This document shows, in pieces, positions 49,757-61,620 of a stretch of 64,000 nucleotides of DNA. The DNA comes from Epiperipatus broadwayi (Eukaryota; Onychophora; Udeonychophora; Euonychophora; Peripatidae). The notes beneath the pieces are model-generated. The model saw only the letters and a list, made by a program, of their open reading frames with translations, was not told the origin of the DNA and searched no databases. Both the position numbers and the translations under genes were made by a program. How positions within the stretch are numbered: the stretch's first letter is position 1; every line of letters starts with the position of its first letter. Location of the stretch: contig JAQFVV010000559.1 of the NCBI GenBank assembly GCA_028023455.1, positions 248,001 to 312,000 on the forward strand, given 5' to 3'.

Positions 49757-50761
49757 ATAGTAGTGATTTGTGAACGAATATGGCCACTCTAAGGAAATCT
49801 GCTCTAGAAATGAATTTTGTACGACTATACAAATTCATCCATATATAGAACAAGCTAGTTTATTATTGTTACATTTTCATTTACCATTGTCAAACTTTCT
49901 CCACTCACAACTTTGACGCCATCCATTTCAGATAAATAAAATAATGATTATTACTAATCATTTTCGAAACTAGAGATTATCTCTAGCTCGAATATAAACT
50001 TTAAACCTCAGTTAAAAATTAATATATCTGATTTTTTTTATTTTACACACACACGGAGTTATTCACCTTTTTCTTTCCATAATAAACACCTCCATAGTTC
50101 CTCATTCTTTTTAAATTCACACAAATAAAGATATAATAAAAGACAACTGATCCCCAAGATGCATTTCGTGCTGAATTGTGTTTGATATTTTGTGAATTTA
50201 TATATATACTGTTAAATGCAACTGTTTTTAAATAGTAAATGGTGTTATAGAAAATTTTTACAATTGTACATTTCTTTAATATACAAAGAGAACCAATAAG
50301 AATGTGATTTCATTTTCTTATTACAATCTTGTAGAGTACTGAGGTGGGAGTGTGTGTTATTTACTATAACAACAATTACTATTTAAAAATGATTGTTTAA
50401 ATATATATATATATATATATATATTCATGTTGTGAATTGATTTATTATGTATATACCAGTGATATAAAGTTTTCTTAAATTAATGCTCAAAAAACAAGCA
50501 ACTTTTATTGCAAAATTTCTACATTAAAATAATTACCAAGACACACTTGATGATCTAAAAAAGTATTTGACAATATACTATAAGTAATCAATTAATAATA
50601 ATGTTATTTTGAAATTACCTACTTTTATTCTTAATGAAATTTATTCTACTATTTCATGTTAAATGCTATATCATTATTTAATAAATTTAGACCTTATTTA
50701 TAATTGATAAATCATAAAATCAACATATAATGTAAAATTAAAGTCTTTACATTTATTTCAG
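49757..50761 (+). other. 3' end of the giant intron
   Basis: AT-rich with an AT dinucleotide run at about 50399-50424. It ends with the acceptor ATTTATTTCAG at 50761. Nothing else is recognised. Confidence 0.7.
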
Positions 50762-50912
50762 ATAGATTACCTCCACGGGATGCAACATTGATAAGATATC
50801 AAATGAAGTATGTTTCAAGAGAATTGTATGTCACCATGTGCCTATTAAGTGTGATGGGCATTATATTAACAGTATGCCTTTTAATGTTTAATATTGCATG
50901 TCGAAATGTTAG
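50762..50912 (+). CDS. Exon of GABA-B receptor subunit (GABBR1-like), TM1
   Basis: The 151-base exon is bounded by TTTCAG and GTGAGA. Its open frame starts with two bases completing the codon from 887 and ends with two bases. The protein begins RLPPRDATLIRYQ and continues YVSRELYVTMCLLS into one long hydrophobic helix ending LLMFNIACRNVR. This is the junction of the Venus-flytrap ligand domain and the first transmembrane helix of GABA-B receptors, where PP-x-D-x-TL, an SxxL/YV block and the FNI after the helix are conserved. The following family segment (YI-x-x-S-x-P-x-x-NN) is not found in the remaining 13 kb, so the next exon lies outside. Similarity seems greater to subunit 1 than to subunit 2; a divergent paralogue is possible. 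Confidence 0.88.
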
Positions 50913-52442
50913 GTGAGATATTTTTTAATTATTAGAGATAAGTGTAAAATTTTTCTTACAAACCTATACACATATAAGCATATGAATGATATATATATAC
51001 ACATTTTTGTTTCTCATATATAAACATGCAACTGTTCATAGAAATGTTTACAATTATTAATTTCTGTTTGATTATTAAGACAAGATTAATAAAAGTGAAA
51101 TGCTTCCTTCCTATTTAATTGATTATAATTATTAGATTAATAATTATTAATAGCATATTTTCATCTGGCTATTATATTAATATTATATTGACATTAGTGT
51201 TCATAAGGACTAAATATGAAGAACTAAACAAATATATGAAAACATTTTGTTCTTGATTTTTGCTACTATATTAAAAGTTATTTATTCATAGTCTAAAGGA
51301 GAGTGATTTTGCTGTCCTTAACTTACTACATTCTGACAGATTTATTGTTTTATCTGTTGAAAGATTGTAAGCTTTCAACATTTGATTGAAGTATTAAACC
51401 ATTATTGTATATTAAAGTATAATAAACTGAATTTGGTTTGATAGTAATATGCATTTGCAAATGAAATAAATTCTAAAAAATCATATTTGAAGTTTGCAAA
51501 TATTGAAAAAATAATATCATAAAAAACAAGATTGATTTTTAAAACCAACCAAATTTTTTCATTGACATTTTTTAAAAACCTGAATAAATAAATCCCAATA
51601 TCTGATAAATCTATTAAATTATGCTTTAAAATATTAGTTTTTAAATAATTTTTACAATATTGCATTATATTCTAACAGATGTTCAGTGATAAAAAATTAG
51701 CAATTAGGGATGCAGTGTTTTTGTTAATATTGTGCTATTACTTATAATCTTGTATGTTTAAAAATAAAACATGTACAGTTATATATATTTTTGATTTTTA
51801 CTAATTATTATACAATTATTAGACAAAAATAATCATGAGTCTTAATAAACTTCACACACAAAAAAAAATCAAGGTTTTATCATCCAAAAAATGTTTTCAA
51901 ATTAATCTTGCAAAGGAAATGAAAATCTGATAACAAAAAGAACACAAATAAAGGCAGGATTTAATTCTTTCAAGTTCCCATATTTTCAATTTTTCTGATG
52001 TCTTTAGATTTTTTTTTTTGGCAATTAAAATATCAGAATAAAAAATATATACATGAATATCTTGACTTTTTTTAAAAAAAAAAAAAATCTCAAGAGATGG
52101 CTGTACAAGCAAGTCAACTCCAGTACTTTTTCTTTTTTTCTCTACCCACAGTTCTTAATTGGGATAAAAAGACTGCTGGATTTCCTATACATTAAGCTAT
52201 GGTAATTTAATATTTACAATTACTAAATTCTGCTTAATTATTAAAACAAGATTATTAAAAGTAATATTCTCTCTCTGTCCTTGAATAACTAATTATTAAT
52301 TTAATAATTATTAAAATCATACTTTTATCTGGGTAATATATTAATTTTACTCTGAATTTTTATAAATGTTGCCAAAATTAAGCTTATAAACATCAAATGC
52401 TCTTTGATACTTTGCTAATATAGCAAAAGTTATTTATTTATA
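50913..52442 (+). other. Start of the next intron, nothing recognised
   Basis: Phase-2 intron opening with GTGAGA. AT-rich sequence without supportable genes; the minus frames at 51402-51665 and 51897-52112 are unrecognised. Confidence 0.65.
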
Positions 52443-52605
52443 GCTTGAGAAAGAATCTTCTCATATACACTTAATGCAATTAGAAAAGAAGAAGAAAGTT
52501 ATAAAAAGCTCTGATGAAGACTGTAAAAATAGTCAAAACTGTTAGAAAAATAAAGGAGAAATTACATAAAAATTCCATTTAAGTGTTTATGAGAAGATTT
52601 ATAAA
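52443..52605 (+). repeat. Penelope/hammerhead-like relic in foldback form
   Basis: Short inverted arms (about 52451-52470 and 52581-52600, GAATCTTCTCATATACACTT and its complement with few mismatches) enclose GCTCTGATGAAGACT...AGTCAAAAC at about 52507-52540. The CTGATGA box, a GACT/AGTC stem II and AAAAC in place of GAAAC match the plan of Penelope-like hammerheads. Stem I is not convincing. The core is alike to the minus-strand core in the foldback at 1432-1643. Confidence 0.5.
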
Positions 52606-53779
52606 AAAGTAATATATATGAATATATGAAGAAAAATGCAAAAAGGTAAAAAAGAAGATATAAGAATAATAACACTTCTAGATAAAACATCCTTAAATAT
52701 TCTTTTGTGTAGTGAAAACCTTACCAACAATGCTTAAAAAAATAAAAAAGAAGACAGTTCTCAAGTTTCCTGGTTATAAGGATTGGCTACCTGAAATAAA
52801 AATCATAAGCCTGTTTGGGGCCTAAGCAAATTTTCAGCCTTTCATTAGTTATCTTTAAATCCAGGTCATAGCCATAATTACTATTGCACCACATGTCTTT
52901 AAACTCTGTTTTAATATTTTTACACACCTATGTGTGTGTATATATATATATATAACAAAGAAATCAAGTCATATGTCACATGACTTATATATAACATATA
53001 TATATTATCTACCATTATGTTATTTCAGCAATGCTACCTATGAACCAAACATAAAGTCTGAATACAAGTAGCACTATTGAAATAATGTATATTTGAATTT
53101 CAATCAGCAATAAGCAAGATATCACTTAGAGACATTTAAATATGCACAGTAAGGGTTTTATAGCATAAATGATCAAAATATTGATAAATTGAAATTTTTT
53201 ACTTTTATTCTTTTTAAAATGATTTCATTAATATGTTGTTGGGTGTGTGTGTATATATAAAATCTACAATGTCATATAAAATTGTGTAAAGTCAAGAATT
53301 TAAATATTAGAAATAACACTTTTATAATATCGACATTGGTAATCAAAATAAAAAAACAATATTATATCCTATAAAATATAGATTTCACTCCAACTAGCTT
53401 CTTCAAGTAAGCATAACTCTCTTTTTTAATCTATATGGCATGTGTATTCAACAACAACAACAACAACAAGAAGAAGAAGAACAACAACAACAGTTAAAAC
53501 TGTTTATTTCTGATAATAGAGATACTATTATAATATTATTTCATTTTCATTTGATTATAAACAACCTTGAATTTTTTAATCTGGTTAAAAGTATTTTTTT
53601 AATCAATTGTAAAGGTAAAAATGAAGAAGAAAAAATAACCTGATTATTCATTAGTGAGACCTTACAATTGTAAGCTTTAGATAATTTTTATTTATAAATT
53701 TTAAAGTAAAATTTTAAAAGTATCAAACAATGTTTTCTCAAATTAAAAATAATAAAGTACGTATTTAAGAAGGATTACT
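52606..53779. other. Intronic stretch with short microsatellites
   Basis: Contains TA/TG runs near 52930-52955 and 53245-53260 and a CAA/GAA run at about 53449-53494. No gene; the + frame at 53440-53643 is repeat-driven. Confidence 0.65.
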
Positions 53780-53885
53780 GTTTGTTTTTTTCTTCATATG
53801 TCATAGCATCGGCCGGGAGGCGAACCCACAACCGTCTGCAACCATCTACTTGCTCCCAAAATTAAGAGAAAAGCAAACCGCAGTA
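53780..53885 (-). repeat. Possible SINE or tRNA relic
   Basis: On the minus strand GTGGGTTCGCCTCCCGG resembles a tRNA T-arm with a near-consensus B box. It is followed by an A-rich stretch. No clear A box, so this is weak. Confidence 0.3.
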
Positions 53886-54240
53886 ATTGCTCTGTCAAAT
53901 GGATTATTTATAGAAATATATAATTTTGTTTATGGTTTGCTTGGAAAATGCATTATAATTATATATATTTTTTAATCTATTAAACAAAATTGTAATAGCA
54001 TAGCAAACAATACATAAATGGAATTTCTTAGAATTTTAATATCTTGCCTAAAGTTAAAAGGAATATTATACAAAATAAAAAATTTCAGAATTTAATAAAG
54101 TTATTTATAGAATAAAATCTTCCATAGAATTTCATTATTTAATATAAAATATTATTATCAGAATTAATAATAAAGTTCTATATCTATAAATAGAATATAT
54201 AAATTAAATTTTTATTTATTTATTGTTATGTCTGATATAA

Positions 54241-54322
54241 GTCTCATGGTGCAATGGTGGCACTTTGCTTCCGTGTCCACATCATGGGTTTGAATGCCAT
54301 TCTAATAAAATTAAAAAAAAAA
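54241..54322 (+). repeat. tRNA-derived SINE head with A-tail
   Basis: TGGTGCAATGG fits the RNA polymerase III A box TRGYNNANNGG exactly, and GGTTTGAATGCC about 40 bases later resembles the B box with one mismatch. An AATAAA and an A-run follow. Spacing equals that of a tRNA gene, but the anticodon arm is degenerate. Confidence 0.55.
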
Positions 54323-55335
54323 ATTGTTTTAATCAGTCATAATTTTTTTTCTCAAATAGCCTTCCACAGATATCCAATTTTGATAGATAAATGGATCTCT
54401 AATTATTTTTAGATAAAGATTAATACAAAGATTGAAAATTTTTTAATCTACTTCCATCCAGAAATTGATCCCTTTGGTGAATAATATATGCTACTTCTCT
54501 ATTTCTTTTGATAGTAGCTGTTAGAAATACATTTCTCTATTAGTGGATAATTTAAAAGCAGTTTAATATGTTTCAACAAGTTTATATTTTGTGATTATAA
54601 ATTTGTTTTCATTTTCTATCATTGATAGATCTGTGGTAATATAATGTAATATCAAAATAAAAATCAAGTTATAAACTTATTTATAATATATAAAAGAAAT
54701 CGTTTTTCTTTATCTAAAAACAAGGTAGATTTAAAATCTTAAACACAATCATAAAGCAAGAAGATTAGATATGAACAACAAAAAAATAATTATCTGAAAA
54801 TTTTTAATGATAGCATTTTAATAGAACTATTTCCTTCATCTAATGTTAATTCTTAAACTTCTAGAAAAATTAAACTTTATTTAAACTTTTCAAATACATT
54901 CAACTGTTACTAATATCATGCAAGTTAGTATATAACAATGTTTTGAGCAGCATTATCCTCCATTCTCCGTCAGATATCCTGGCATAGGAATTGAACCATG
55001 AATCATGATCTTAAATTTAATATTCACAAATATGAAATCCCAGGTTCAATTTTCATGTTAGTTCTGTCATTGGTCAGACTTAAAACACCTAAAGAAGAGA
55101 GGAGAATAATACCACTCAAAACATTGTTATATATGAAGCTGTGTGCTATTACTAACAAATGAATGTATTTGAAAAGTTTAAAATAAAGTTTAAATTTTTT
55201 GGAAGACTTAACAATTAATATTAGATGATGGAAATAGTCCAACATTTAATTACTAATAAAAAAATAAAGATTCTTAGATTATGGTTTTAAGCATATATTA
55301 AAAATTAGTAGAGAAATTACAAATACCAAGTTTTA

Positions 55336-55337
<2 letters not shown>
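54323..55337. other. AT-rich intronic stretch
   Basis: Two further B-box-like sequences (minus GGTTCAATTCC near 54984-54994, plus AGGTTCAATTTTC near 55041) lie without matching A boxes. No gene. Confidence 0.55.
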
Positions 55338-55372
<35 letters not shown>

Positions 55373-55374
55373 GC

Positions 55375-55417
<43 letters not shown>

Positions 55418-55470
55418 GCAACAACAATAATAATAATAACAACAACTACAACACCAACAACAACAACAAC

Positions 55471-55557
<87 letters not shown>

Positions 55558-55565
55558 TATTATGT
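55338..55565. repeat. AAT/ATT trinucleotide microsatellite, likely LINE tail
   Basis: Mostly AAT units with CAA interruptions, switching to ATT units at about 55511. On the minus strand it directly follows the 3' end of the LINE at 55566-60790, so it may have grown from a TAA tail of the kind I-type LINEs carry. Confidence 0.9.
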
Positions 55566-56105
55566 AATTCTTTCTTCATTTAATGTACACATCAACAGCA
55601 TTTAGCCAATTATAGATTGCACAGTAAGTTAATTATTATATACAAATCTAAATAAGTATTGAAAAGAATAATAATAACAATAAAATAGAAAAATAGTAAA
55701 ATGACCAAATAAGTAAAAAGGTAATATACCAAATGAAATTAAGGATAATATATTTTTAAGATGATTTTAGTAAATTGTTTAAAATCTAAATTAAAAATAT
55801 CTTTATTAGCAAAATCTTTATTATAAGTTCTGAAACTAAAGAGGTAAATTTTAATATATCAGACTTACAAATTTTAAGTTCAAAAATATTGTGGATACAA
55901 TTATTATAATTCTGTTTCTTGATATTTCATCTAGAAAGCAAATTAGATACTGAAATATTCTGAGAAATAAATTTATGAAGAAATTTAAGATCTCTTGTTT
56001 TTCATCTCAGCATTAAGTCAATATAGTGGTCATTATTTAGACTTTAATTTTAAAAATTTGTCAAAATCAGATTGAATTTTTATGATGTCTGTCTTGTTAT
56101 GAGTA

Positions 56106-58438
56106 TTACTCTAAGATGGGAAGTAGTAAGAATATAAAAACTTTAATTTTTCTAGATTTATTATATGCTTTTCCATATCTGTAAATGGCTCCTATAATTT
56201 TAAGGGATTTATTCACCATAAAATTAATGTGGTTTTGAAAAGATCCATTATTGGAAAATACTATTCCTAGATCTCTTTGATGATTATTTCTTATGATTTT
56301 AGAGTCACCAATGTAGTAGGAAAACCTTAAGATGTCATATTTCCTAGAGTAAGTGACAATGGAGCACTTATCCATATTTATGTTTATACAATTATATTCA
56401 CACCATTTCAGGAAATTATCTATATCATTTTGAAGTAAAAAACAGTCATTAATAGAATAAATATGCCTAAAAATTTTGAATCATCTGCATAACATAGAAA
56501 ATATGAAAATTTAATATAATTTTTTAATTCATCAATGTATACATTAAATAATAATGGTGCAAATACACTGCTTTGAAACACCCCAGTGAAGCAATATGGT
56601 AATGACAATTTATTGTTAAACTTCACACAAAACATCCTGTTTTTTAAAAAAGAGTCAAACCAATTAATTAATAATTTGGAAAAATCTAATCTACAAAGCT
56701 TTTGAAGAATAAATTCTATCAAAAGCTTCGGACATATCAAAATAAATAACATCGAACCTAGATTGATTCTCAATTGAATTAGAAATGTGATCAAAAATAG
56801 TTAGAAAATTTGTTTCAATGGATCTATTAGATAAAAAGCCATGCTGCTCCGATGCCAAAACCTTATTGGCATCAAAGATAACCTTATTATATAAGCATAT
56901 TTCAAATATTCAAGAAACAGTGTGTAGAACTGAAATAGGCCTATAATCACTTACCAAATTTCTAGATCATTTCTTAAAAATAGCTACAACTTTAGCAATT
57001 TTAAGGAATGTAGGAAAAGTACCATTTGTTAAAGAGCAATTAAAAATATGCAAAAGAGAAGCAATATATTTAGCACATCCTTTATAAATGAAAGCTGGAA
57101 TACTGTCAAGACCGATATTAGAATGTAATTTAGGCTGCTTAATAGCAAAAATATCAGATTCAATAAATGAATTGAACGCTACCCTTTCTTCAATTAGATT
57201 ATTCTTTTCAGTCAAGTTAGTAAAAGATTTAGTTTGTTTAAAAGGCTCTGAGAAATAATGAGAAAAATCATTGCAACTAGATTTGAATTATTACTTTGTA
57301 ATTTATTTTTGTAATACACAAATCCTTGGCTAGAGGCCAAAATTACAAAGGGTTATCAGAAATATAATCTCAGTATAACCTTTGACAATCTTCTATAATT
57401 AACAAAATTGTTATAATAATTTAAGTTCTTAGTTCTCCAACATTTACGATGGTCAAATGATTTTCTTTTAATAATTTCTTTAAGAGAGACCGAAAACCAA
57501 ACAAAAAAATGGTTAGTTAAAAAATTTTTCTTAGGAATATATTTGTTAATTAGTTCACTAAATGATTGTTCAAAAAACTTCATACAGAAATCTACATCTG
57601 ATGAAAAATACAAATTTTTTCAGTTAAAGTTAGATAATTATAAATAAAGACCTAAATAATTTCCCTTTCTACAGTTTCTTTTCATAGTTTTAAAAGGATA
57701 AGGTCTATTAAATTTAATATTAATATAAAATTCTAAGGGAGGATAATGTAAATCAATGGAAAAAGGAAAAGAAGAAGTACTTAAACATTCTACTGTAGGA
57801 AAATTACTAAGAATATAATTTAATGTGTGATTATTGAAATTGGTGTATGGATTAAATTGTTTTACATTTAACAAATTGCAGAACTGAATCATTCTCAATG
57901 CTTTAGGTGAAAGTAAGACTGAATCTATGATAGTATTACCTGAATATAAATCAGGAATATTAAAATCAACAGTAATAACTATATATGATTTGTATTTGAT
58001 TAAAAAGTCTTCAAGAATACAAAGAAATTTATTAAACTCTAAAAAGGATAATAATGGGTTTATGTAGATAGTATCCAAAAGAAATTTGACACTATTTTCC
58101 AAACATATTTCACACCATGTAGCTTCACAAGATGATGATGAAATAGGAATATACTTATGTATAAAATTACACTTAAAGGCAATGAGGATACCTCCATCTC
58201 TGGAAACAACATCAAATAATCTATCTATTCAAGGTACTTTATATCTATTGTCCATAAAAATATCATCTGAAATGTGTTGAGTAAGCCAAGTTTCTGAAAT
58301 AAAAACAATATCAAAATTTTCAGAACTGAAGAACTGCTTAATTTTTGCAGCCTTAGTTCTCATCCCACGAATATTTATATAAAAACAATAAAGTCTAAAC
58401 ATAATATCAAAAAATATAAAATAACAAATAATAATCAA
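56106..58438 (-). pseudogene. CR1/I-like ORF2: endonuclease-reverse transcriptase (broken)
   Basis: From high to low coordinates: the endonuclease start at 58229-58438 has NIRGMRTK and the catalytic-type ISETWL. The rest of the endonuclease is at 57638-58102, with VDFNIPD. A linker is at 57356-57613. The RT entry at 56967-57215 shows GLDSIPAFI and a TFPTFLKIAKVVAIFKK segment. The RT core at 56420-56794 has GVFQSSVFAPLLFNVYIDEL in place of the usual GVPQGSVLGPLLF, and the catalytic box YADD intact. The thumb at 56106-56375 has QRDLGIVFS. At least five frame breaks make the copy inactive. Confidence 0.85.
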
Positions 58439-59102
58439 GAAAAAAAATATTGATAAAGAATGATATTGGCAAAAGAAATTAATCAGAAAGTATTAATAAA
58501 CTGGCCAATGAGCCACAAAATTTTTTAATAAAGTATCGCAAGGCCATAAATGTTTCAAAATAAACTCCCATTTCTTATGTTTGGGAATTGAAACAAAAAA
58601 ACTACTAGTATTAGAATTAAACATGTTAATCTTAAGACATATGTCTTTAACCTGAAGTGTGTTTTCCAAAAATCTCTTTATACTATATCTGAAATCAAAT
58701 ATTTATTATCCTTAATTAATAATGATCAGTTACAATTATTAGGATTCTATAAGAAAATGGACTTTTAAACTTAAGTTCATCATTATCTTTAGAAATATTT
58801 TGTCTAAATTTAGAAAAATAATTACTAAATTTTATTATAAAATTTATTTGAATTTAGTCTAAAATTATGGGGTAAACTATCCTCTTTGCTAGGCTTCTTA
58901 ATTGATAATTTTTTATTAGAAAATTGCTGAAAAAGAGATGTGTTAGAAGAATGTATTGGTGAAATGGGATTAGGACACCATTTATAAGATACATTACAAT
59001 TTCCCTTATTGTGATAAAGTTGTGTTTTATCAATAAAATCATTTTTTTGTTTTAATGTGTTTTTTGGTTAAGTAAAATATCCGTATGACTTGTGTGAGAA
59101 GT

Positions 59103-60773
59103 TCAACCTTTTACTCCAGTATCACAACCAGTTTTATCTTTCTTAACAAATGATTGAGACTCTGAATTAATATAATTGTTTACAACACTTTTAGTTTCAG
59201 TATCGTTCTTTTCGTTATATGTATTATAAAAGTTTTTATTGTAATATATCCTGGTTTTATTTGGACCCACTTTGGAAAAACAAGTTGATTTGATAGAAGG
59301 AAGAGAGCATTGAATAACTTTGCTAGATTTAGAAGAATAATTTAATGGTTTATCACAAAGTTGAGATATCTTAATAATCAGAGAATGAATTTGTGATATA
59401 TAATAAGATTGTAAAACTTCTAACGTGAAATGTTCAGGATATAAATTAATATCATTAAGGCATTTATCCATGCAGTTTAAATCAGCAGAAAAAGAGTCAG
59501 TCATTTCTGTGGATGTAATAGTAGAATTAGCTACATAAGGAAGATTATTGTTAGCTTCATAAATCAATTCATCCTGCATATTAGTAAAAATAGAGCTATT
59601 TATAGCACTATCAGCTTTTCTCATTTGTACTAGTATAGAACCATTATCAGAATTAGCAAAATCATTATTTGTACCACCTGTCTTCACAACATCCGATAAT
59701 CTAGTGTTAGACTTAGAAATGTAATCTAATTCATTATAATCATTAGAATTTTCTTTAATAACCTGATCTGAAGTATTATCACAAGAAGACATTATTAGCA
59801 AATCTGAGTTTTTTTAGTAAATATATTATAATCATTAATTATACATATGCGATTTTTTCGCATGCGTTAGTGAAGCTGTAATTATATTATAATGTTGAAT
59901 ATGTCTGCTTAGCGCTTTCGAGATTTAGTATTCTAATCTCATACTCATAGCTTTACGAATGAAGACTGTTGTAATTTATTGTACACATATGCAAATGAGC
60001 TTGAATTTTTAATTAGTTAGTCTATTGTTTGGAGAGAGAGCAAAACAGGCATATTAAACATTATAGTATAATTACAGCTTCACTAACGCATTCGAAAAAA
60101 TCGCACATGTATAATTACAATTTTTATTGGTGAAGAGAAAAACAATTTATTACATAATCATTAATTGAAATGTGACGATCAGAGTTCATACATTTAACCA
60201 AGTTACACTCATTGTGTTTTGAATCTAAGCTTAAGATCTTACTGGCCAATGACTGGGTTGAATCATTATCCATTACCAATTCATTAATAAGTTTATTATC
60301 AACATCTGAAAATTTTGTTCTGGAAATGATATCATTACAAATCTGACATTTAAAAAAGCCATTACCAACTGCTTGAAAAATAATAGCATCAGATTAGCTT
60401 AGTATAAGACAAATGAAATATTTTTGACATTGACCAGAACATTTAATCCCCAGGGATGCATCAGAAATAATCAAAGTACAATTATGACAAAAGATAATGT
60501 CTGGAATTTCATCTTTGTCAGGAATAAGCTAATTAGCTATAGTATTCACAGAGGGATAAACTGAATCAGAAATTGATGAATTTGAAAAAGATAATTGAAA
60601 AAAAAAAGAATGGCATCATTATTAAGAGGAACCTTACAATAATCACATACAAAAACGGTCCCACTACAATGCTTATTATTGACAGAATTAAAACAGGCTA
60701 AGTGATTTTTCAAACCACAGGACCCAGAACATTTCAAAGTTTTTTTTACTTTCCATAAATAACAGATTGGCAT
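59103..60773 (-). pseudogene. CR1/I-like ORF1 with PHD-like finger (broken, interrupted by MITE)
   Basis: The N-terminal piece (60546-60773) has LKCSGSCGLKNHLACF and VFVCDYCKVP, a Cys-His-Cys pattern like a PHD finger, as described for some CR1-group ORF1 proteins. A second CQIC motif is seen on the minus strand near 60340. The part at 59103-59801 (232 aa) is Ser/Asn-rich with a possible helix near residues 120-150. The foldback at 59835-60120 separates the two halves. Probable role in intact copies: RNA binding and particle formation. Confidence 0.7.
59835..60120. mobile_element. MITE with about 75-bp terminal inverted repeats nested in LINE ORF1
   Basis: Arms 59838-59910 and 60047-60118 are reverse complements with few mismatches. 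The termini read AATTATACATATGCGATT and its complement, and the centre of about 135 bases is non-coding. TA or TTA duplication is possible but ambiguous because the flanks are AT-rich. The transposase family is not assignable. Confidence 0.75.
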
Positions 60774-61127
60774 AATGGACTAGGAATGGAAAAAGGAGCT
60801 ATAATAAAATTGAAAATATTAAGCAATGTATATAAGACGATGATAAAAAAACAAAAACTTAGAAAAAAAAAATATCAATTGTATCTATACACACATATAA
60901 GATATCAACTATCATGTCATTAAATATATTAAATTGTTAAAAATAATCTATTAGATTGTTTCAATGAATTAATTGACTCCAATCAAAATTCTTTTAATTC
61001 TTTTTAACATAAGTCTAGTCTTTTTTCAGTATGAAGATAATACTTTTTTTCCCTTTAAAAGTATTCTTTAAAAATATTGCCATTCCTTAACTTGTAACAA
61101 TCAAAATGGTACTAAATAATAACAGCA

Positions 61128-61385
<258 letters not shown>

Positions 61386-61410
61386 ATCATGATGAAAAAT
61401 TAGTAAGGAT

Positions 61411-61620
61411 GCATCAGTGGTTCAATAGTAAAATGCTTTCCTTCCATATGGGTGATGTGGGTTTGATTTCTGGATGGCGTAAAGTTGTGATTGCTTCTTT
61501 GTGCTATTTAATGCAATGGTAGACTGCCAGATTCTGAGGTATAACCCTTGGATTGATTCCAGTTGCTCGCATCTGGAATTCACACTTCTTATGAACTCTC
61601 AAGCAATAAATTCATTTGAT
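61411..61620 (+). repeat. tRNA-Gly-derived SINE or pseudogene
   Basis: 61411-61476 resembles tRNA-Gly: it starts GCATCAGTGGTTCAATAGTA, has an anticodon-arm-like CCTTCCATATGG (TCC in the loop) and GTGGGTTTGATTTCTGG as T-arm with a near-consensus B box. The acceptor ends do not pair well, so it is not a working tRNA. The unrelated sequence that follows, to about 61620, may be the SINE body, but its end is not defined. Confidence 0.6.

Larger units (their letters stand above)
888..50761 (+). other. Giant phase-1 GT-AG intron of the GABA-B receptor-like gene
   Basis: The intron begins with GTAAGT and ends with a pyrimidine-rich acceptor, ATTTATTTCAG. It is 49,874 bases long. The split codon is A + AT. 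All repeats described between these coordinates are intronic. They lie in both orientations and at least three are nested or back to back, so the intron has grown by repeated insertion. Confidence 0.8.
55566..60790 (-). mobile_element. Decayed CR1/I-like LINE
   Basis: On the minus strand a zinc-finger ORF1 (about 59103-60773) is followed by an endonuclease-RT ORF2 (about 56106-58438), an AT-rich 3' region and a TAA-type tail. Many frameshifts and stops are present, and a MITE has landed inside ORF1. No target duplication could be found. Whether it belongs to CR1, I or Jockey cannot be settled by eye. Confidence 0.82.

Noticed and set aside
52122-52200. Strong pyrimidine-rich acceptor (CCCACAG at about 52145-52151) followed by a short segment
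   Set aside because: In the required phase it reaches a stop after two codons, and no receptor similarity is seen.
53030-53071. Possible next receptor exon after a TTTCAG acceptor near 53029, in phase, giving about 14 residues and a stop
   Set aside because: The peptide does not resemble the conserved loop after TM1, and the stop would truncate the receptor. It could only be a rare alternative end.
54975-55065. B-box-like sequences on both strands
   Set aside because: No A boxes at tRNA spacing; probably chance or very old SINE debris.
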